From Catenuloplanes niger (GTDB lineage: Bacteria > Actinomycetota > Actinomycetes > Mycobacteriales > Micromonosporaceae), in contig NZ_JAVDYC010000001.1 in NCBI RefSeq assembly GCF_031458255.1, positions 4,349,001 to 4,413,000 of the forward strand: a DNA stretch of 64,000 nucleotides, written 5' to 3'. Both the position numbers and the translations under genes were made by a program. Below, one piece after another: positions 45,092 through 55,452 of the stretch. The notes below the pieces were generated by a model. That model did not search any database. It was given only the letters and a program-made list of their open reading frames with translations, and had not been told where the DNA came from. The number at the start of each line of letters is the position of its first letter. The stretch's first letter is position 1.

Positions 45092-45373
45092 TCAGCTCGC
45101 CGTCGGCTCGGGGTTGTTGGTCGTGGTGTCGTAGGGCACGTCGTGGCCGTCACCGGGGCCGGGCGTGCCGTCGCCGGTCCCGTCACCGCCCGGCGCATGC
45201 GTCGTGGTGCCGAAGTCGTCGCCGACCTGCACGTCGTCGAACGGCAGGATCGGTTCCGCCCAGGGGAAGACCACGAACCAGAGCAGCGCCACCAGCCCAC
45301 CGGTGATCAGCAGTGAGCCCGCTATCCTGCCGGGCGTGCCGAACGGCAGCTTGCGCCAGATCCACGCGTACAT
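45092..45373 (-). CDS. small membrane protein between sortase and trpG
   Basis: 93 aa. A short basic N-terminus, one membrane helix (GRIAGSLLITGGLVALLWFVVFPW), a short acidic section LPFDDVQVGDD and a Gly/Asp/Thr-rich outer tail. It is a frequent neighbour at this locus in Micromonosporaceae; function unknown. It is within 5 bp of both neighbours. Confidence 0.75.
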   Translation of the reverse strand: MYAWIWRKLPFGTPGRIAGSLLITGGLVALLWFVVFPWAEPILPFDDVQVGDDFGTTTHAPGGDGTGDGTPGPGDGHDVPYDTTTNNPEPTAS

Positions 45374-45377
45374 GTGA

Positions 45378-46820
45378 TTACTCCAGGACCGAGGGCTTCT
45401 CGCCGGGCACGCGGGGTTCCTGACTGCTCAGCTCCGCGTGGATGATCAGCCGCTCGTAGTTGTCCAGCTTCGGGTTGCAGGTGGTCAGCGTGAGCATGCT
45501 CTTGGTCGGCTCGGCGCCCGGCTGGTTCGGCACCGGCGCGACCACCTCGACCTGGTTCGGCTTCACGATGTGCTCCATCGTGACCTGGTAGATGTACCAG
45601 GAGTCCTTCGTCTCGACCACGATCGGATCGCCCTCGACCAGCTCGTCGAGCGCCCAGAACGTGGCCCGGTTCCGGTGGCCGGCGATGGAGAAGTTGCCGA
45701 CCTCGCCGGGCATCGCGCTGTTCGGGTAGTGACCGGGCGCGTACCGGATGTCCTCCGGCGTGACGCCCTGGTTGACCACCCACCGCTTGTCGAGCCGGGG
45801 GATGTAGAGCCGGCCGACCGGGCCGTCCGGCGCCGCCTCGGCGGAGACGGTCGGGGTCGGGCCGACCGTGGGCGCGTTGTCCCAGGCCTGGTTGAGCTGC
45901 TCGTCCAGGTCGCTCTGGTGCGCGTCGACGACCGCGCCGGAACCCCAGACCTCGTACGCCGCGAAGAGCAGCACGATCAGGCCGAAGGTGATCATGACTT
46001 CGCCGGCGCCGCGCACGACCGCCATGGTGCGGGTGAACCAGGTGGGCCGGGTCAGCTCGGAGTAGACGCTCTTGTACCCGTCCTCGACCCGCTCCGCGCG
46101 CAGCCGCACGACCTTGGCGCCGCGCGGGACCTTCTGCTCCGCGTGCTTGCCACCGCCACCGCCGCCGTCCGGCGCGGCCGTCTCGTCCTTGCGCGGTCGG
46201 GTGCCGTCGCCGAGTATCGCGCCCATCATCATCGTGGGCTCCGCGATCGGCGACGCCGGCGCGGCGGGGGCGGACCGGTGCGGTCGTGCCGGGGCCGTGG
46301 CGGGCAGCTGCGTCGTCTGGTCGGTGAGCGGTGTGCCGCGCGCCGGGGACGCGGCCGGCCGGGCCGTGGTCGTGTCCAGTGGCGGCGTGGCCTGGCGCGG
46401 GGACATCGTCGGCGGCCGCGGGCCGGCCGGGCGGGCCGGCAGCGGCGCCGTGGTCTGCGTGTCGGCGGACGCACCGAACGAGCCGTCCGGCGGCGTCTTG
46501 GGGAAGGGCGACGGCCGGCGGGTGTGCGGCGACGGCGGGTTCGGCGCGGTGCCCCCGTAGACCCGCGGGATTATCGCGGTGCTCTCCGCGCCCGGCGGAC
46601 TCACCGGCGCGGGCGGCTGCGGCACCGCGGACGGCTGCGGCACCGCGGACGGCCGTGGCGGCACCGACGGCGCGGGCGGCTGCGGCGGCGGGGGCGGGGG
46701 CGGGGGCGGCGGCGCGGGCGGGTCCGGCTCGGCGGGCGCGGGTGAGTACGTACTCGCGGCGTACGTCGCGGGCTGGCCGCGGCGACCGGACGGCGGCTTG
46801 TCGCTGTTCATCGGGGTCAC
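45378..46820 (-). CDS. class E sortase with long Pro-rich cytoplasmic extension
   Basis: 480 aa. About 240 disordered residues come first, with poly-Pro, repeated PSAVPQP and many TP/SP sites. A membrane helix ([22 protein letters not shown]) and a C-terminal sortase domain follow, with catalytic His in NFSIAGHRN, Cys in [17 protein letters not shown] and a following Arg. Class E sortases anchor LAXTG proteins or act in housekeeping. I see no LAXTG/LPXTG substrate in this window. The GTG 46820 overlaps the DUF881 stop (GTGA); ATG 46811 is an alternative start. Confidence 0.9.
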   Translation of the reverse strand: MTPMNSDKPPSGRRGQPATYAASTYSPAPAEPDPPAPPPPPPPPPPQPPAPSVPPRPSAVPQPSAVPQPPAPVSPPGAESTAIIPRVYGGTAPNPPSPHTRRPSPFPKTPPDGSFGASADTQTTAPLPARPAGPRPPTMSPRQATPPLDTTTARPAASPARGTPLTDQTTQLPATAPARPHRSAPAAPASPIAEPTMMMGAILGDGTRPRKDETAAPDGGGGGGKHAEQKVPRGAKVVRLRAERVEDGYKSVYSELTRPTWFTRTMAVVRGAGEVMITFGLIVLLFAAYEVWGSGAVVDAHQSDLDEQLNQAWDNAPTVGPTPTVSAEAAPDGPVGRLYIPRLDKRWVVNQGVTPEDIRYAPGHYPNSAMPGEVGNFSIAGHRNRATFWALDELVEGDPIVVETKDSWYIYQVTMEHIVKPNQVEVVAPVPNQPGAEPTKSMLTLTTCNPKLDNYERLIIHAELSSQEPRVPGEKPSVLE

Positions 46821-47617
46821 CCGGGGACATCCGCCGAGCGCAGGGCGGTGGATCCGTCATACGCCGGCACGGTGGTGTTCCCTTCCACGGTTTCTCGATA
46901 ACCCAGCCCGTAATCGGCCACCGCCTGGCGGAAGGCCTGGACCCCGGACGACGACGCGAGGGACGCCCGCATCGACTCCGGATCGCCGATCGCGATGATC
47001 TCGAAGGGCGGGGAGTAGTTCCGCCCGTGGAGAAGCAGCGTGTTGCCGACACAGCGTACCGCGCTGGTCGAGATGACCCGAACTCCCATAATCGACATCG
47101 CCTCGGCCCCACCGGCCCACATCGCGTTGACCACGGCTTGCACGTCGCCCTGGTGCACGACGAGGTCGTCGTTGGTGGCGCCGTCCGTGGCGTCGGTGTG
47201 CGGCGCGTCGTCCAGCACCACGCGCATGCCGGGACCGCCCAGCGCGGTGAAGCCGGCCCGCTGCTCGTAGGTGCCGGCCCGGTCGTTCTGCGCCTGCACC
47301 GAGCTGTTCGACGAGCCCTGCGCGTCGGTCTGCGCCCGGACGTCGTCGCGCAGCGCGTCGGCCCGCTCCTCCGCGGCCTCCACCCGGTCGCGCTCGTCCT
47401 CGATCAGCTGGGCCAGCTGCGGGCGGCGGTCCTCGCGCAGCGCGGTGCCGGCCGCCGTGGTCGCGCTGGTGGTGAACAGCAACCCCGCGGCCAGTGCGAT
47501 CACGGGCGTGCCGATCGACCAGACGGTGGGCTTGCGGCCTCGCCGCCCGGGTGGCAGCGCGCCGGTGGCGCGCCGCAGCACCTGCCGCCAGGACCGGACG
47601 TCGTCGGTGTACTCCAC
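46817..47617 (-). CDS. DUF881 family protein
   Basis: 266 aa. One membrane helix ([21 protein letters not shown]), a coiled-coil rich in E and R ([26 protein letters not shown]), then the DUF881 domain with [40 protein letters not shown] and [16 protein letters not shown]. Its place next to crgA and the sortase is conserved in Actinobacteria, which suggests a division or septal-wall role, not yet defined. First gene of the minus-strand operon; divergent from crgA. Confidence 0.88.
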   Translation of the reverse strand: MEYTDDVRSWRQVLRRATGALPPGRRGRKPTVWSIGTPVIALAAGLLFTTSATTAAGTALREDRRPQLAQLIEDERDRVEAAEERADALRDDVRAQTDAQGSSNSSVQAQNDRAGTYEQRAGFTALGGPGMRVVLDDAPHTDATDGATNDDLVVHQGDVQAVVNAMWAGGAEAMSIMGVRVISTSAVRCVGNTLLLHGRNYSPPFEIIAIGDPESMRASLASSSGVQAFRQAVADYGLGYRETVEGNTTVPAYDGSTALRSADVPG

Positions 47618-47697
47618 GCCTGTTCGTCCTCCCCGTACCCGCCGACCGCGACCTGTGACAGTTTCTTTGCGGCCCGTCGATGCTTTAGCGCGCCGCC

Positions 47698-47727
47698 TTG
47701 ACTACGCTAACGAACGAACAGTAGTTC
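47698..47727 (+). promoter_or_regulatory. crgA: crgA promoter
   Basis: TTGACT (47698-47703) and TAGTTC (47722-47727) with 18 bp between. The second hexamer lies inside the SOS-box-like dyad at 47715-47728, so LexA binding would block it. Confidence 0.45.
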
Positions 47728-47728
47728 G
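47715..47728. promoter_or_regulatory. LexA (SOS)-box-like dyad upstream of crgA
   Basis: CGAACAGTAGTTCG matches the core CGAAC-N4-GTTCG of the actinobacterial SOS box. The outer T/A pair is absent (A and C flank it), and two of the four central bases deviate from the strict RNRY pattern. It lies between divergent crgA and DUF881. Confidence 0.55.
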
Positions 47729-47808
47729 CCACGGACCACCGCCGCTCTCGCCGGTCGCCTGGTCAGCGGGCGACCCGGATCCAAGACGGCAACCACCAGG
47801 AGAACGCA

Positions 47809-48075
47809 GTGCCTAAGTCGCAGGTCCGCAAGAAGAAGGTCTACACCCCGCCCGCCGAGCTCGGGCCGGCGAAGACCGGTGCGGCGGCTGGCAAGCCCAG
47901 CCCGGTCTGGGTGCCGGCGCTCGCCTGCTTTCTGCTGATCGCCGGCATCGCCTGGCTGGTGCTCTACTACCTGTCGAGCCAGCAGTACCCGGTGGGCACC
48001 TGGGGTTACTGGAACCTCGGTGTCGGCTTCGGCTCGATGGTCGCCTCCCTGATCGTCTTCACCAGGTGGCGTTGA
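47809..48075 (+). CDS. crgA: cell division protein CrgA
   Basis: 88 aa, the standard length. A basic start (PKSQVRKKKVYTPP) is followed by two membrane helices, VPALACFLLIAGIAWLVLYYL and NLGVGFGSMVASLIVFT, joined by the conserved SSQQYPVGTWGYWN loop. CrgA binds FtsZ, FtsQ, FtsI and CwsA and tunes septum formation, especially in sporulating hyphae. GTG start with AGGAG seven bases upstream. Monocistronic with a hairpin terminator and an SOS-like dyad in its promoter. Confidence 0.95.
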   Translation: MPKSQVRKKKVYTPPAELGPAKTGAAAGKPSPVWVPALACFLLIAGIAWLVLYYLSSQQYPVGTWGYWNLGVGFGSMVASLIVFTRWR

Positions 48076-48088
48076 CGCGTGCTCGGGT

Positions 48089-48121
48089 GCTCCCGGTCCG
48101 CGGAGAGCGCGGACCGGGAGC
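48089..48121 (+). terminator. hairpin terminator after crgA
   Basis: A perfect 13-bp stem (48089-48101 with 48109-48121) with a 7-nt loop, 13 bp after the stop; no T tract. Confidence 0.8.
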
Positions 48122-48318
48122 GCACGTGTCAGCGCACCCCCGGGCGTGGTCGGGCGGTTTCCGGCTCGCGGGGCGCTTAGGGTGATCCCGCTGGGGCCGT
48201 GGGTTATGGGCTGCGAGATGCTTCACGTTACGGCGCGCCTGTAGTTACTCGCGGGTAATCGGGCGCGTAGGCTGCTGAGAGACTGCAGCCGTTCGCAGCA
48301 GCCCCGGGAGGCCTTCGC

Positions 48319-50487
<2,169 letters not shown>

Positions 50488-50510
50488 GATTTTGAGCTTT
50501 TGATGCTTTA

Positions 50511-50554
50511 CCGCGGCACCCGGGGAAGACAAGGATCTACCCCAGGTGCCGCGG
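50511..50554 (+). terminator. hairpin after the Fe-S oxidoreductase gene
   Basis: ccgcggcacc (50511-50520) pairs with ggtgccgcgg (50545-50554), extended by gggg/cccc after one mismatch; loop of 14 nt. Confidence 0.75.
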
Positions 50555-50665
50555 TGATGTGCGGCAGGATAAGGCCGAGGTGAATCGATCATCGACGGGC
50601 TCCTAGTCACCACACTGCTGCCGCTGGTCATCTTCGCTCTGCTCACTGCCGGCAACGCGTTCTTC

Positions 50666-51898
50666 GTGGCCGCGGAGTTCGGCCTGGTCACGGTGGACCG
50701 GGTGGAGATCGAGCGGCGGGCCGAGGCCGGTGACCGCGGGGCCCGAGGCGTGCGCGCGGCACTGCACGAGCTCTCGTTCCAGCTCTCCGGCGCGCAGCTG
50801 GGCATCACGATCACGGCGTTGCTCACCGGCTATCTGGCCGAGCCCGCGCTGGCGAACCTGATCGACCCGGCGCTGCGCCCGCTGCTCGGCCCGCGGGTGG
50901 AGGTGGTCGCGCCGCTGCTCGCGCTCGTGGTCGCCACGCTCTTCTCGATGCTCTTCGGCGAGCTGGTGCCGAAGAACGCGGCGCTGGCCCGGCCGATGCG
51001 CGCCGCGCTGCTCACCGCCGCGCCGATGCGCGTCTTCACCGCGCTCTTCGGCTGGCTGATCCGCGCGCTCAACGGCGCCGCGAACCGGGTGGTCCGCGGC
51101 TTCGGCATCGAGCCGCAGGAGGAGCTGGCCAGCGCACGCTCCCCGGACGAGCTCGGCCTGCTGGCCACCATCTCGGCGAACGCGGGCGAGATGTCGGCCG
51201 AGACCGCGGCGCTGCTGCGGCGCACGATCCGGTTCGCCGACAAGCGCGCGGCCGAGGCGATGACGCCGCGGGTGGACGTGGTGGCGCTGCGGGCCACGGA
51301 CACGGTCGCGAAGCTCATCACGCTGGCCCGGCAGACCGGGCGCACCCGCTTCCCGGTGTACGAGCGGACGCTCGATCAGATCACCGGCGTGGCCGGCGTG
51401 CCGGACGCGCTCGGCGTGCCGCTGCACCGGCGCGCCACCACCACGGTCGCCACGGTCGCGCGCGAGCCGGTGCTGGTCCCGGAGAGCCTGGACCTGGACG
51501 GCGTGCTGGCGGCGCTGCGGGCCGGCAACGCGGACCTGGCGATCGTGGTCGACGAGTACGGCGGCACCGACGGCGTGGTCACGGTCGAGGACCTGGTCGA
51601 GGAGCTGGTCGGCGAGATCGCGGACGAGCACGACGTCGCCGAGCTGACCCCGGACCCGCCCGGTGACGAGCGGAAGCTGCTGGTCGACGGCGTGCTGCGG
51701 GAGGACGAGCTGCTGGAGCAGACCGGCTTCCGATTACCGGAGGGGCCGTACGAGACGCTCGGTGGCTTCCTGATGGCCCGGCTCGGCCACATCCCGGTGC
51801 CGGGCGAGACGGTTCGCGCCGACGGCTGGGAGTTCACCGTCGTCTCGGTGGAACGGCACCGGATCGAGCAGGTCAGGATCGTGACGCCGGATGCTTGA
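50666..51898 (+). CDS. CNNM/CorC-type hemolysin-family membrane protein (first of pair)
   Basis: 410 aa from the first canonical start, GTG 50666. It has a DUF21 membrane domain with FGELVPKNAAL, two CBS domains (MTPRVDVVAL..., DGVLAALRAGNADLAIVVDEYGGTDGVVTVEDLVEELVGEI) and the C-terminal CorC/HlyC domain. Such proteins are linked to Mg2+/cobalt efflux. The frame stays open upstream to a TAA at 50570 and encodes the missing first helix (LLVTTLLPLVIFALLTAGNAFF) with no ATG, GTG or TTG. The true start therefore lies near 50588-50591 or a base is missing. It overlaps the next gene by 8 bp. Confidence 0.85.
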   Translation: MAAEFGLVTVDRVEIERRAEAGDRGARGVRAALHELSFQLSGAQLGITITALLTGYLAEPALANLIDPALRPLLGPRVEVVAPLLALVVATLFSMLFGELVPKNAALARPMRAALLTAAPMRVFTALFGWLIRALNGAANRVVRGFGIEPQEELASARSPDELGLLATISANAGEMSAETAALLRRTIRFADKRAAEAMTPRVDVVALRATDTVAKLITLARQTGRTRFPVYERTLDQITGVAGVPDALGVPLHRRATTTVATVAREPVLVPESLDLDGVLAALRAGNADLAIVVDEYGGTDGVVTVEDLVEELVGEIADEHDVAELTPDPPGDERKLLVDGVLREDELLEQTGFRLPEGPYETLGGFLMARLGHIPVPGETVRADGWEFTVVSVERHRIEQVRIVTPDA

Positions 51899-52904
51899 GA
51901 TCGGCCTGACCGTGCTGCTCCTGCTCGGCAACGCGTTCTTCGTCGGCGGCGAGTTCGCGCTGATCGCGTCCCGGCCCACCGTGCTGGAACCGCTGGCCGA
52001 GACGTCCGCCCAGGCCCGGCTCGCGCTGGCCGCGATGAACCAGATCCCGCTCATGATCGCCGGAGCCCAGCTCGGCGTCACGATCTGCTCGCTCGGCCTG
52101 GGTGCGATCGCGGAGCCGGCCATCGCGCACCACCTCGAGGCGCCGTTCCACGCGCTGCACGTGCCGGAGCCGGCCGTGCACCCGATCGCGTTCACGCTCG
52201 CGCTCGGCCTGGTCGTCGGCCTGCACACGGTGCTCGGCGAGATGGTCCCGAAGAACATCACGCTGGCCGGCCCGGAACCGGCCGCGCTCTGGCTCGGCCC
52301 CGCGATGCTGGCGTTCTGCACCGCCACGAAGCCGCTGCTGCTGGCGATGAAGTGGGCGTCCCGGCGGCTGCTGCGGCTCGGCGGGATCGAGACCTCGGAC
52401 ACCGCGAAGACGGTGTTCACCGCGGACGAGCTGGCCGGGCTGGCCAGCCAGGCACAGGCGGAGGGGCTGCTCGGCGACGAGGAGCACGCGCGGATCACCG
52501 GCGCGCTCGCGCTGAGCCGGCAGACCGCGGCCGACGCGCTGCGCGACTGGCTGAGCGTGGTGACGGTCTCGGAGGACGTGTCACCGGCGTCGCTGGAGGT
52601 GCTCTCCACCCGCACCGGGCGGTCGCGGTTCCCGGTGGTGCAGCGCTCCACCCGCCGGGTGCTCGGATTCATCCACGTCAAGGACATCCTGGGGTACGAG
52701 GCGGAGGTGCGCCGCCGTGCCGTGCCGGCCGAGGTGATCAGGCCGCTGGCGGTGGTGCCACCGGACCGTACGCTGGCGGATCTGCTCATCGGGATGCGGC
52801 GCGAACGAAAACACATGGTGCTGGTCAGCGACGGCCGCGCCCCACTCGGAATTCTGACGCTGGCCGATGTGCTTACTGCGGTGGTTGGTGGCGATTTAGT
52901 GTAA
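51891..52904 (+). CDS. CNNM/CorC-type hemolysin-family membrane protein (second of pair)
   Basis: 337 aa. The DUF21 domain begins at once with a helix (LEIGLTVLLLLGNAFFVGGEF) and contains LGEMVPKNITLAGPE. CBS motifs are VLSTRTGRSRFPVVQRS and KHMVLVSDGRAPLGILTLADVLTAVVG. The CorC_HlyC C-terminal domain is absent, so it is shorter than its neighbour. Such pairs of a long and a short member are common in actinobacteria and may form a heterodimeric ion transporter. ATG lies inside the end of the first gene. Confidence 0.87.
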   Translation: MLEIGLTVLLLLGNAFFVGGEFALIASRPTVLEPLAETSAQARLALAAMNQIPLMIAGAQLGVTICSLGLGAIAEPAIAHHLEAPFHALHVPEPAVHPIAFTLALGLVVGLHTVLGEMVPKNITLAGPEPAALWLGPAMLAFCTATKPLLLAMKWASRRLLRLGGIETSDTAKTVFTADELAGLASQAQAEGLLGDEEHARITGALALSRQTAADALRDWLSVVTVSEDVSPASLEVLSTRTGRSRFPVVQRSTRRVLGFIHVKDILGYEAEVRRRAVPAEVIRPLAVVPPDRTLADLLIGMRRERKHMVLVSDGRAPLGILTLADVLTAVVGGDLV

Positions 52905-52952
52905 CGATTAGTGTTGGCGCGAGTGCGGTACGAATTGGTATTCGCCATTGGG

Positions 52953-52982
52953 TTGATAACGGACGGGTAAACGTCCTAAGGT
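52953..52982 (+). promoter_or_regulatory. promoter of the first NlpC/P60 gene
   Basis: TTGATA (52953-52958) and TAAGGT (52977-52982), 18 bp apart, 75 bp before the GTG. The short leader between them lacks the c-di-AMP riboswitch motifs seen before the second NlpC/P60 gene. Confidence 0.5.
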
Positions 52983-53056
52983 GAGGCTCCGTTACTCCGC
53001 CGGCACTATCCATTCCGGTCCGGCAGACCTCTCACCCCCCTCGGAGGCGAGCCCCG

Positions 53057-54064
53057 GTGACGCCAAGGCTCTCGTTGCGTCCCCATCGCGTGGTCACCCG
53101 CGCATTCCTCTCGGCCGGCGCGGCTGTCCTGTTCAGCCTGACGCTGTTGTCCGCCCCCGCTCACGCTGAGCCCACCCTCGCGCAGATCGAGGCTCAGATG
53201 GACGAGAAGTGGGCCGAGCTCGAGCCGATGATCGAGGAGCACAACAAGGTCCGCAGCGACCTCAAGGGCAACCAGAAGAAGCGGTCCGAGCTCGAAGCGA
53301 AGATGAAGCCGCTCAACGACCAGATGCAGGTCGCGATCGACAAGGTCGGTGTGATCGCCAACCGGTCGTACCGGGAGGGCCCCGCCTCCGGCCTCAACTC
53401 GATCCTGCGGACCAGCTCGCCGACCGCGCTGACGGACCAGCTCGTCTACCTGGACCGGCTGGCCGCGGGCGAGCGCGCGGACATCCAGGCCGTGGCCGAG
53501 GCCCGCACCGAGATGGACAAGCAGAAGGCCGAGCTGGACAAGATCGTCTCCGAGCAGGAGAAGCGGGAGAAGGAACTCGCGACCAAGAAGACCGCGGTCG
53601 AGAAGGAGATCAAGGAGCTCGAGAAGCTGCAGGAGGAGGCGTACGGTTCGGTGGCCAACGTCCCGAGCAGCGGCAGCACCTCCGGTGGCGGCTCCTGTTC
53701 GGCCAGCGGCGCGAGCGGTGCGGCCGCGGTCGTCGTGGCGACCGCCTGCGCGCAGCTCGGCAAGCCGTACGTCTTCGGTGCGGCCGGCCCCGGCTCGTTC
53801 GACTGCTCCGGCCTGGTCGCCTTCGCCCACAGCGCGGCCGGCGTCGGCCTCCCGCACAGCACCGTCTCCCAGTGGAACATGGGTACGGCGGTGAGCGGGT
53901 CCGAGGCGCGCGCGGGTGACGTGGTGTTCTTCAACAGCAGCCTCAGCCACGACGGCATCTACCTGGGTGGCGGCATGATGGTGCACGCGCCGCAGCCGGG
54001 CATGTCGGTCGAGGTGCTCAGCATCAACGTGATGCCGGTGGTCGGCTTCCGCCGCTACGTCTGA
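53057..54064 (+). CDS. secreted NlpC/P60 peptidoglycan endopeptidase (RipA-like), first copy
   Basis: 335 aa. Signal peptide ending AHA-EP (about residue 37), a long coiled coil (residues 40-200, with KKRSELEAKMKPLNDQM and KEIKELEKLQEEAYG), a Ser/Gly linker with one cysteine, then the NlpC/P60 domain: catalytic Cys in FDCSGLVAF, His in SHDGIYLG and a third polar residue in MVHAPQPG. The coiled coil resembles the autoinhibitory/FtsX-binding part of RipA/RipC-type hydrolases. It should cut the D-Glu-mDAP bond. GTG start. Confidence 0.92.
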   Translation: MTPRLSLRPHRVVTRAFLSAGAAVLFSLTLLSAPAHAEPTLAQIEAQMDEKWAELEPMIEEHNKVRSDLKGNQKKRSELEAKMKPLNDQMQVAIDKVGVIANRSYREGPASGLNSILRTSSPTALTDQLVYLDRLAAGERADIQAVAEARTEMDKQKAELDKIVSEQEKREKELATKKTAVEKEIKELEKLQEEAYGSVANVPSSGSTSGGGSCSASGASGAAAVVVATACAQLGKPYVFGAAGPGSFDCSGLVAFAHSAAGVGLPHSTVSQWNMGTAVSGSEARAGDVVFFNSSLSHDGIYLGGGMMVHAPQPGMSVEVLSINVMPVVGFRRYV

Positions 54065-54079
54065 CGTCGCACTTCACGG

Positions 54080-54122
54080 GCAGGAGCCCGCACCGGACGT
54101 ACCGGTGCGGGCTCCTGCTTTT
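54080..54122 (+). terminator. rho-independent terminator after the first NlpC/P60 gene
   Basis: A perfect 17-bp stem (54080-54096 with 54102-54118), loop acgta, then TTTT. The strongest terminator in the window. Confidence 0.93.
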
Positions 54123-54190
54123 GCATGATTTTGCCGTGGGCTCCGGTGGGTGGGCCGGGTGCCGCAACCCGCAATACCCACAATGGGGGA

Positions 54191-55126
54191 ATGTCCGAAA
54201 AAAGCCGTATGCCGGGAAAGCTGACGGGCCGGGTGGCTGCGGTCGCCGTGGGGGGTGCGGTGCTCGCACTGCTCACCGGCGCGATAGTGGTCTCCGGTGG
54301 AGAACCCACCCCGTCCGTCCCCACTCCCGCCCCGTCCTCCGCTTCCCCCTCCGCCGCCCCCACGCTGTCCGCCTACGCCGCCCCCACGCTGTCCGCCTAC
54401 GCCGCGGAACCGTTTGTCGACGACGGCGGGATCGAGGTGGTCCCGCCGGCCGACGAGCCGGCCCCGACCGAGGTGGCCCGGGTCGCGCCGCGGCCGGTCA
54501 CGGTGCGGTACACATTCGACGGCGGGGCCGGCCGGCAGTTCCTGGACGTCACCGGCCGGTACGGCATGCGGGCGCGCACCGCGGCCGGCGGCGCGCTCCG
54601 CCTCACCCGGCACGGCGGTGGCTGGGCCGCCACGTTCCCGGCCCGCTGCACCGCGCTGCCGCAGAACTGCCCGCGCGCGATCCTGGAGGGCGGCGACCCG
54701 GTCACGCTCAACCCCGGAACCCGCCGCCTGCGGTACGGCGCGTCCGTGCTGATGCGGCCCACGGACACCGCCGACGGCGCGAACGTGGTGCAGAAGGGCT
54801 TCTCGGTCGGCGGCGGCACCCAGTACAAGCTGCAGGTCGACGGGCTGGACGGTCGGCCCAGCTGCGTGGTGGCCAGCCCGGCCCGCATCTACCGGGTGGT
54901 CGCGCCGGTCCGGGTGGCCGACGGGCGCTGGCATGCGGTCGGATGCGTGCGCAACGGCGGCGCGCTGTCGATCAACGTGGACGGTGTGGCGCGCGGGACG
55001 ACGAAGCTGCCGGCCCGGCTGTCCATCGCGAATACCGAGCCGCTGCGAATCGGCGGCAAGAGCGTGACCGCCAACAACGATCAATATGCCGGCCAGGTCG
55101 ACGATGTATATGTGACGATCAATTGA
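54191..55126 (+). CDS. membrane-anchored LamG/concanavalin-like domain protein
   Basis: 311 aa from MSEKSRMPGK. One N-terminal hydrophobic helix (VAAVAVGGAVLALLTGAIVVSG), a Pro/Ser/Thr/Ala linker with the doubled unit APTLSAYA, then a C-terminal lectin-like jelly roll: VTVRYTFDGG, LRYGASVLMRPTD, VQKGFSVGGGTQYKLQVDGL, WHAVGCVRNGGALSINVDGVARG and ADDVYVTI-type end. The LamG fold binds glycans or proteins on the outer surface. There is no catalytic motif. It lies between the two NlpC/P60 genes, each with its own promoter. Confidence 0.8.
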   Translation: MSEKSRMPGKLTGRVAAVAVGGAVLALLTGAIVVSGGEPTPSVPTPAPSSASPSAAPTLSAYAAPTLSAYAAEPFVDDGGIEVVPPADEPAPTEVARVAPRPVTVRYTFDGGAGRQFLDVTGRYGMRARTAAGGALRLTRHGGGWAATFPARCTALPQNCPRAILEGGDPVTLNPGTRRLRYGASVLMRPTDTADGANVVQKGFSVGGGTQYKLQVDGLDGRPSCVVASPARIYRVVAPVRVADGRWHAVGCVRNGGALSINVDGVARGTTKLPARLSIANTEPLRIGGKSVTANNDQYAGQVDDVYVTIN

Positions 55127-55188
55127 CGGACAGTTGCATAACGTACGGCTACCACCCTTTTACGCACCGATTTTTGGGGTAGATCCGC

Positions 55189-55217
55189 TTGCGGTGTCCG
55201 TTTTGCCTCTCTAATCT
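55189..55217 (+). promoter_or_regulatory. promoter of the riboswitch-controlled NlpC/P60 gene
   Basis: TTGCGG (55189-55194) and TAATCT (55212-55217) with a 17-bp spacer, about 50 bp before the riboswitch P1 stem. Confidence 0.6.
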
Positions 55218-55266
55218 TGGGGTTCGCCGGGCTCGATGACGCGCGACCATCAGCGGTCGCCGCGAG

Positions 55267-55430
55267 CCTGACACCGCCGAATCATCCACGCGATGAACCG
55301 GGGACCCAAGCAGCACTCGGGGTGAATCCGCCGGCCACGGCCGGCGGTAGGGCGATGACCCTGTGGTGGGCGCTACTGCACCGGCCCTCACCCGCCCGAA
55401 CCCGTCAGCTAACCCGGTAGGCGGTCAGGG
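55267..55430 (+). ncRNA. c-di-AMP riboswitch (ydaO-yuaA type)
   Basis: The leader of the second NlpC/P60 gene has the conserved blocks of the actinobacterial ydaO element: GATGAACCGGGGACCC, then CGGGGTGAATCCGCC, a GC-rich hairpin, GGGCGATGACCC, and CCCGAACCCGTCAGCTAACC with GGTAGGCGG. P1 pairs CCTGA-CA-CCGCC (55267-55278) with GGCGGTCAGG (55420-55429). In actinobacteria this element controls wall-hydrolase genes such as rpfA and NlpC/P60 and turns them off at high c-di-AMP. Boundaries are from the P1 pairing. Confidence 0.88.
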
Positions 55431-55452
55431 ACACAAGGGAGCACACACTTCG

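Noticed and set aside
52905-53056. Possible c-di-AMP riboswitch before the first NlpC/P60 gene
   Set aside because: The leader is only about 70 nt after the predicted start and lacks the GGGGACCC, GGGGTGAA and CAGCTAACC blocks.
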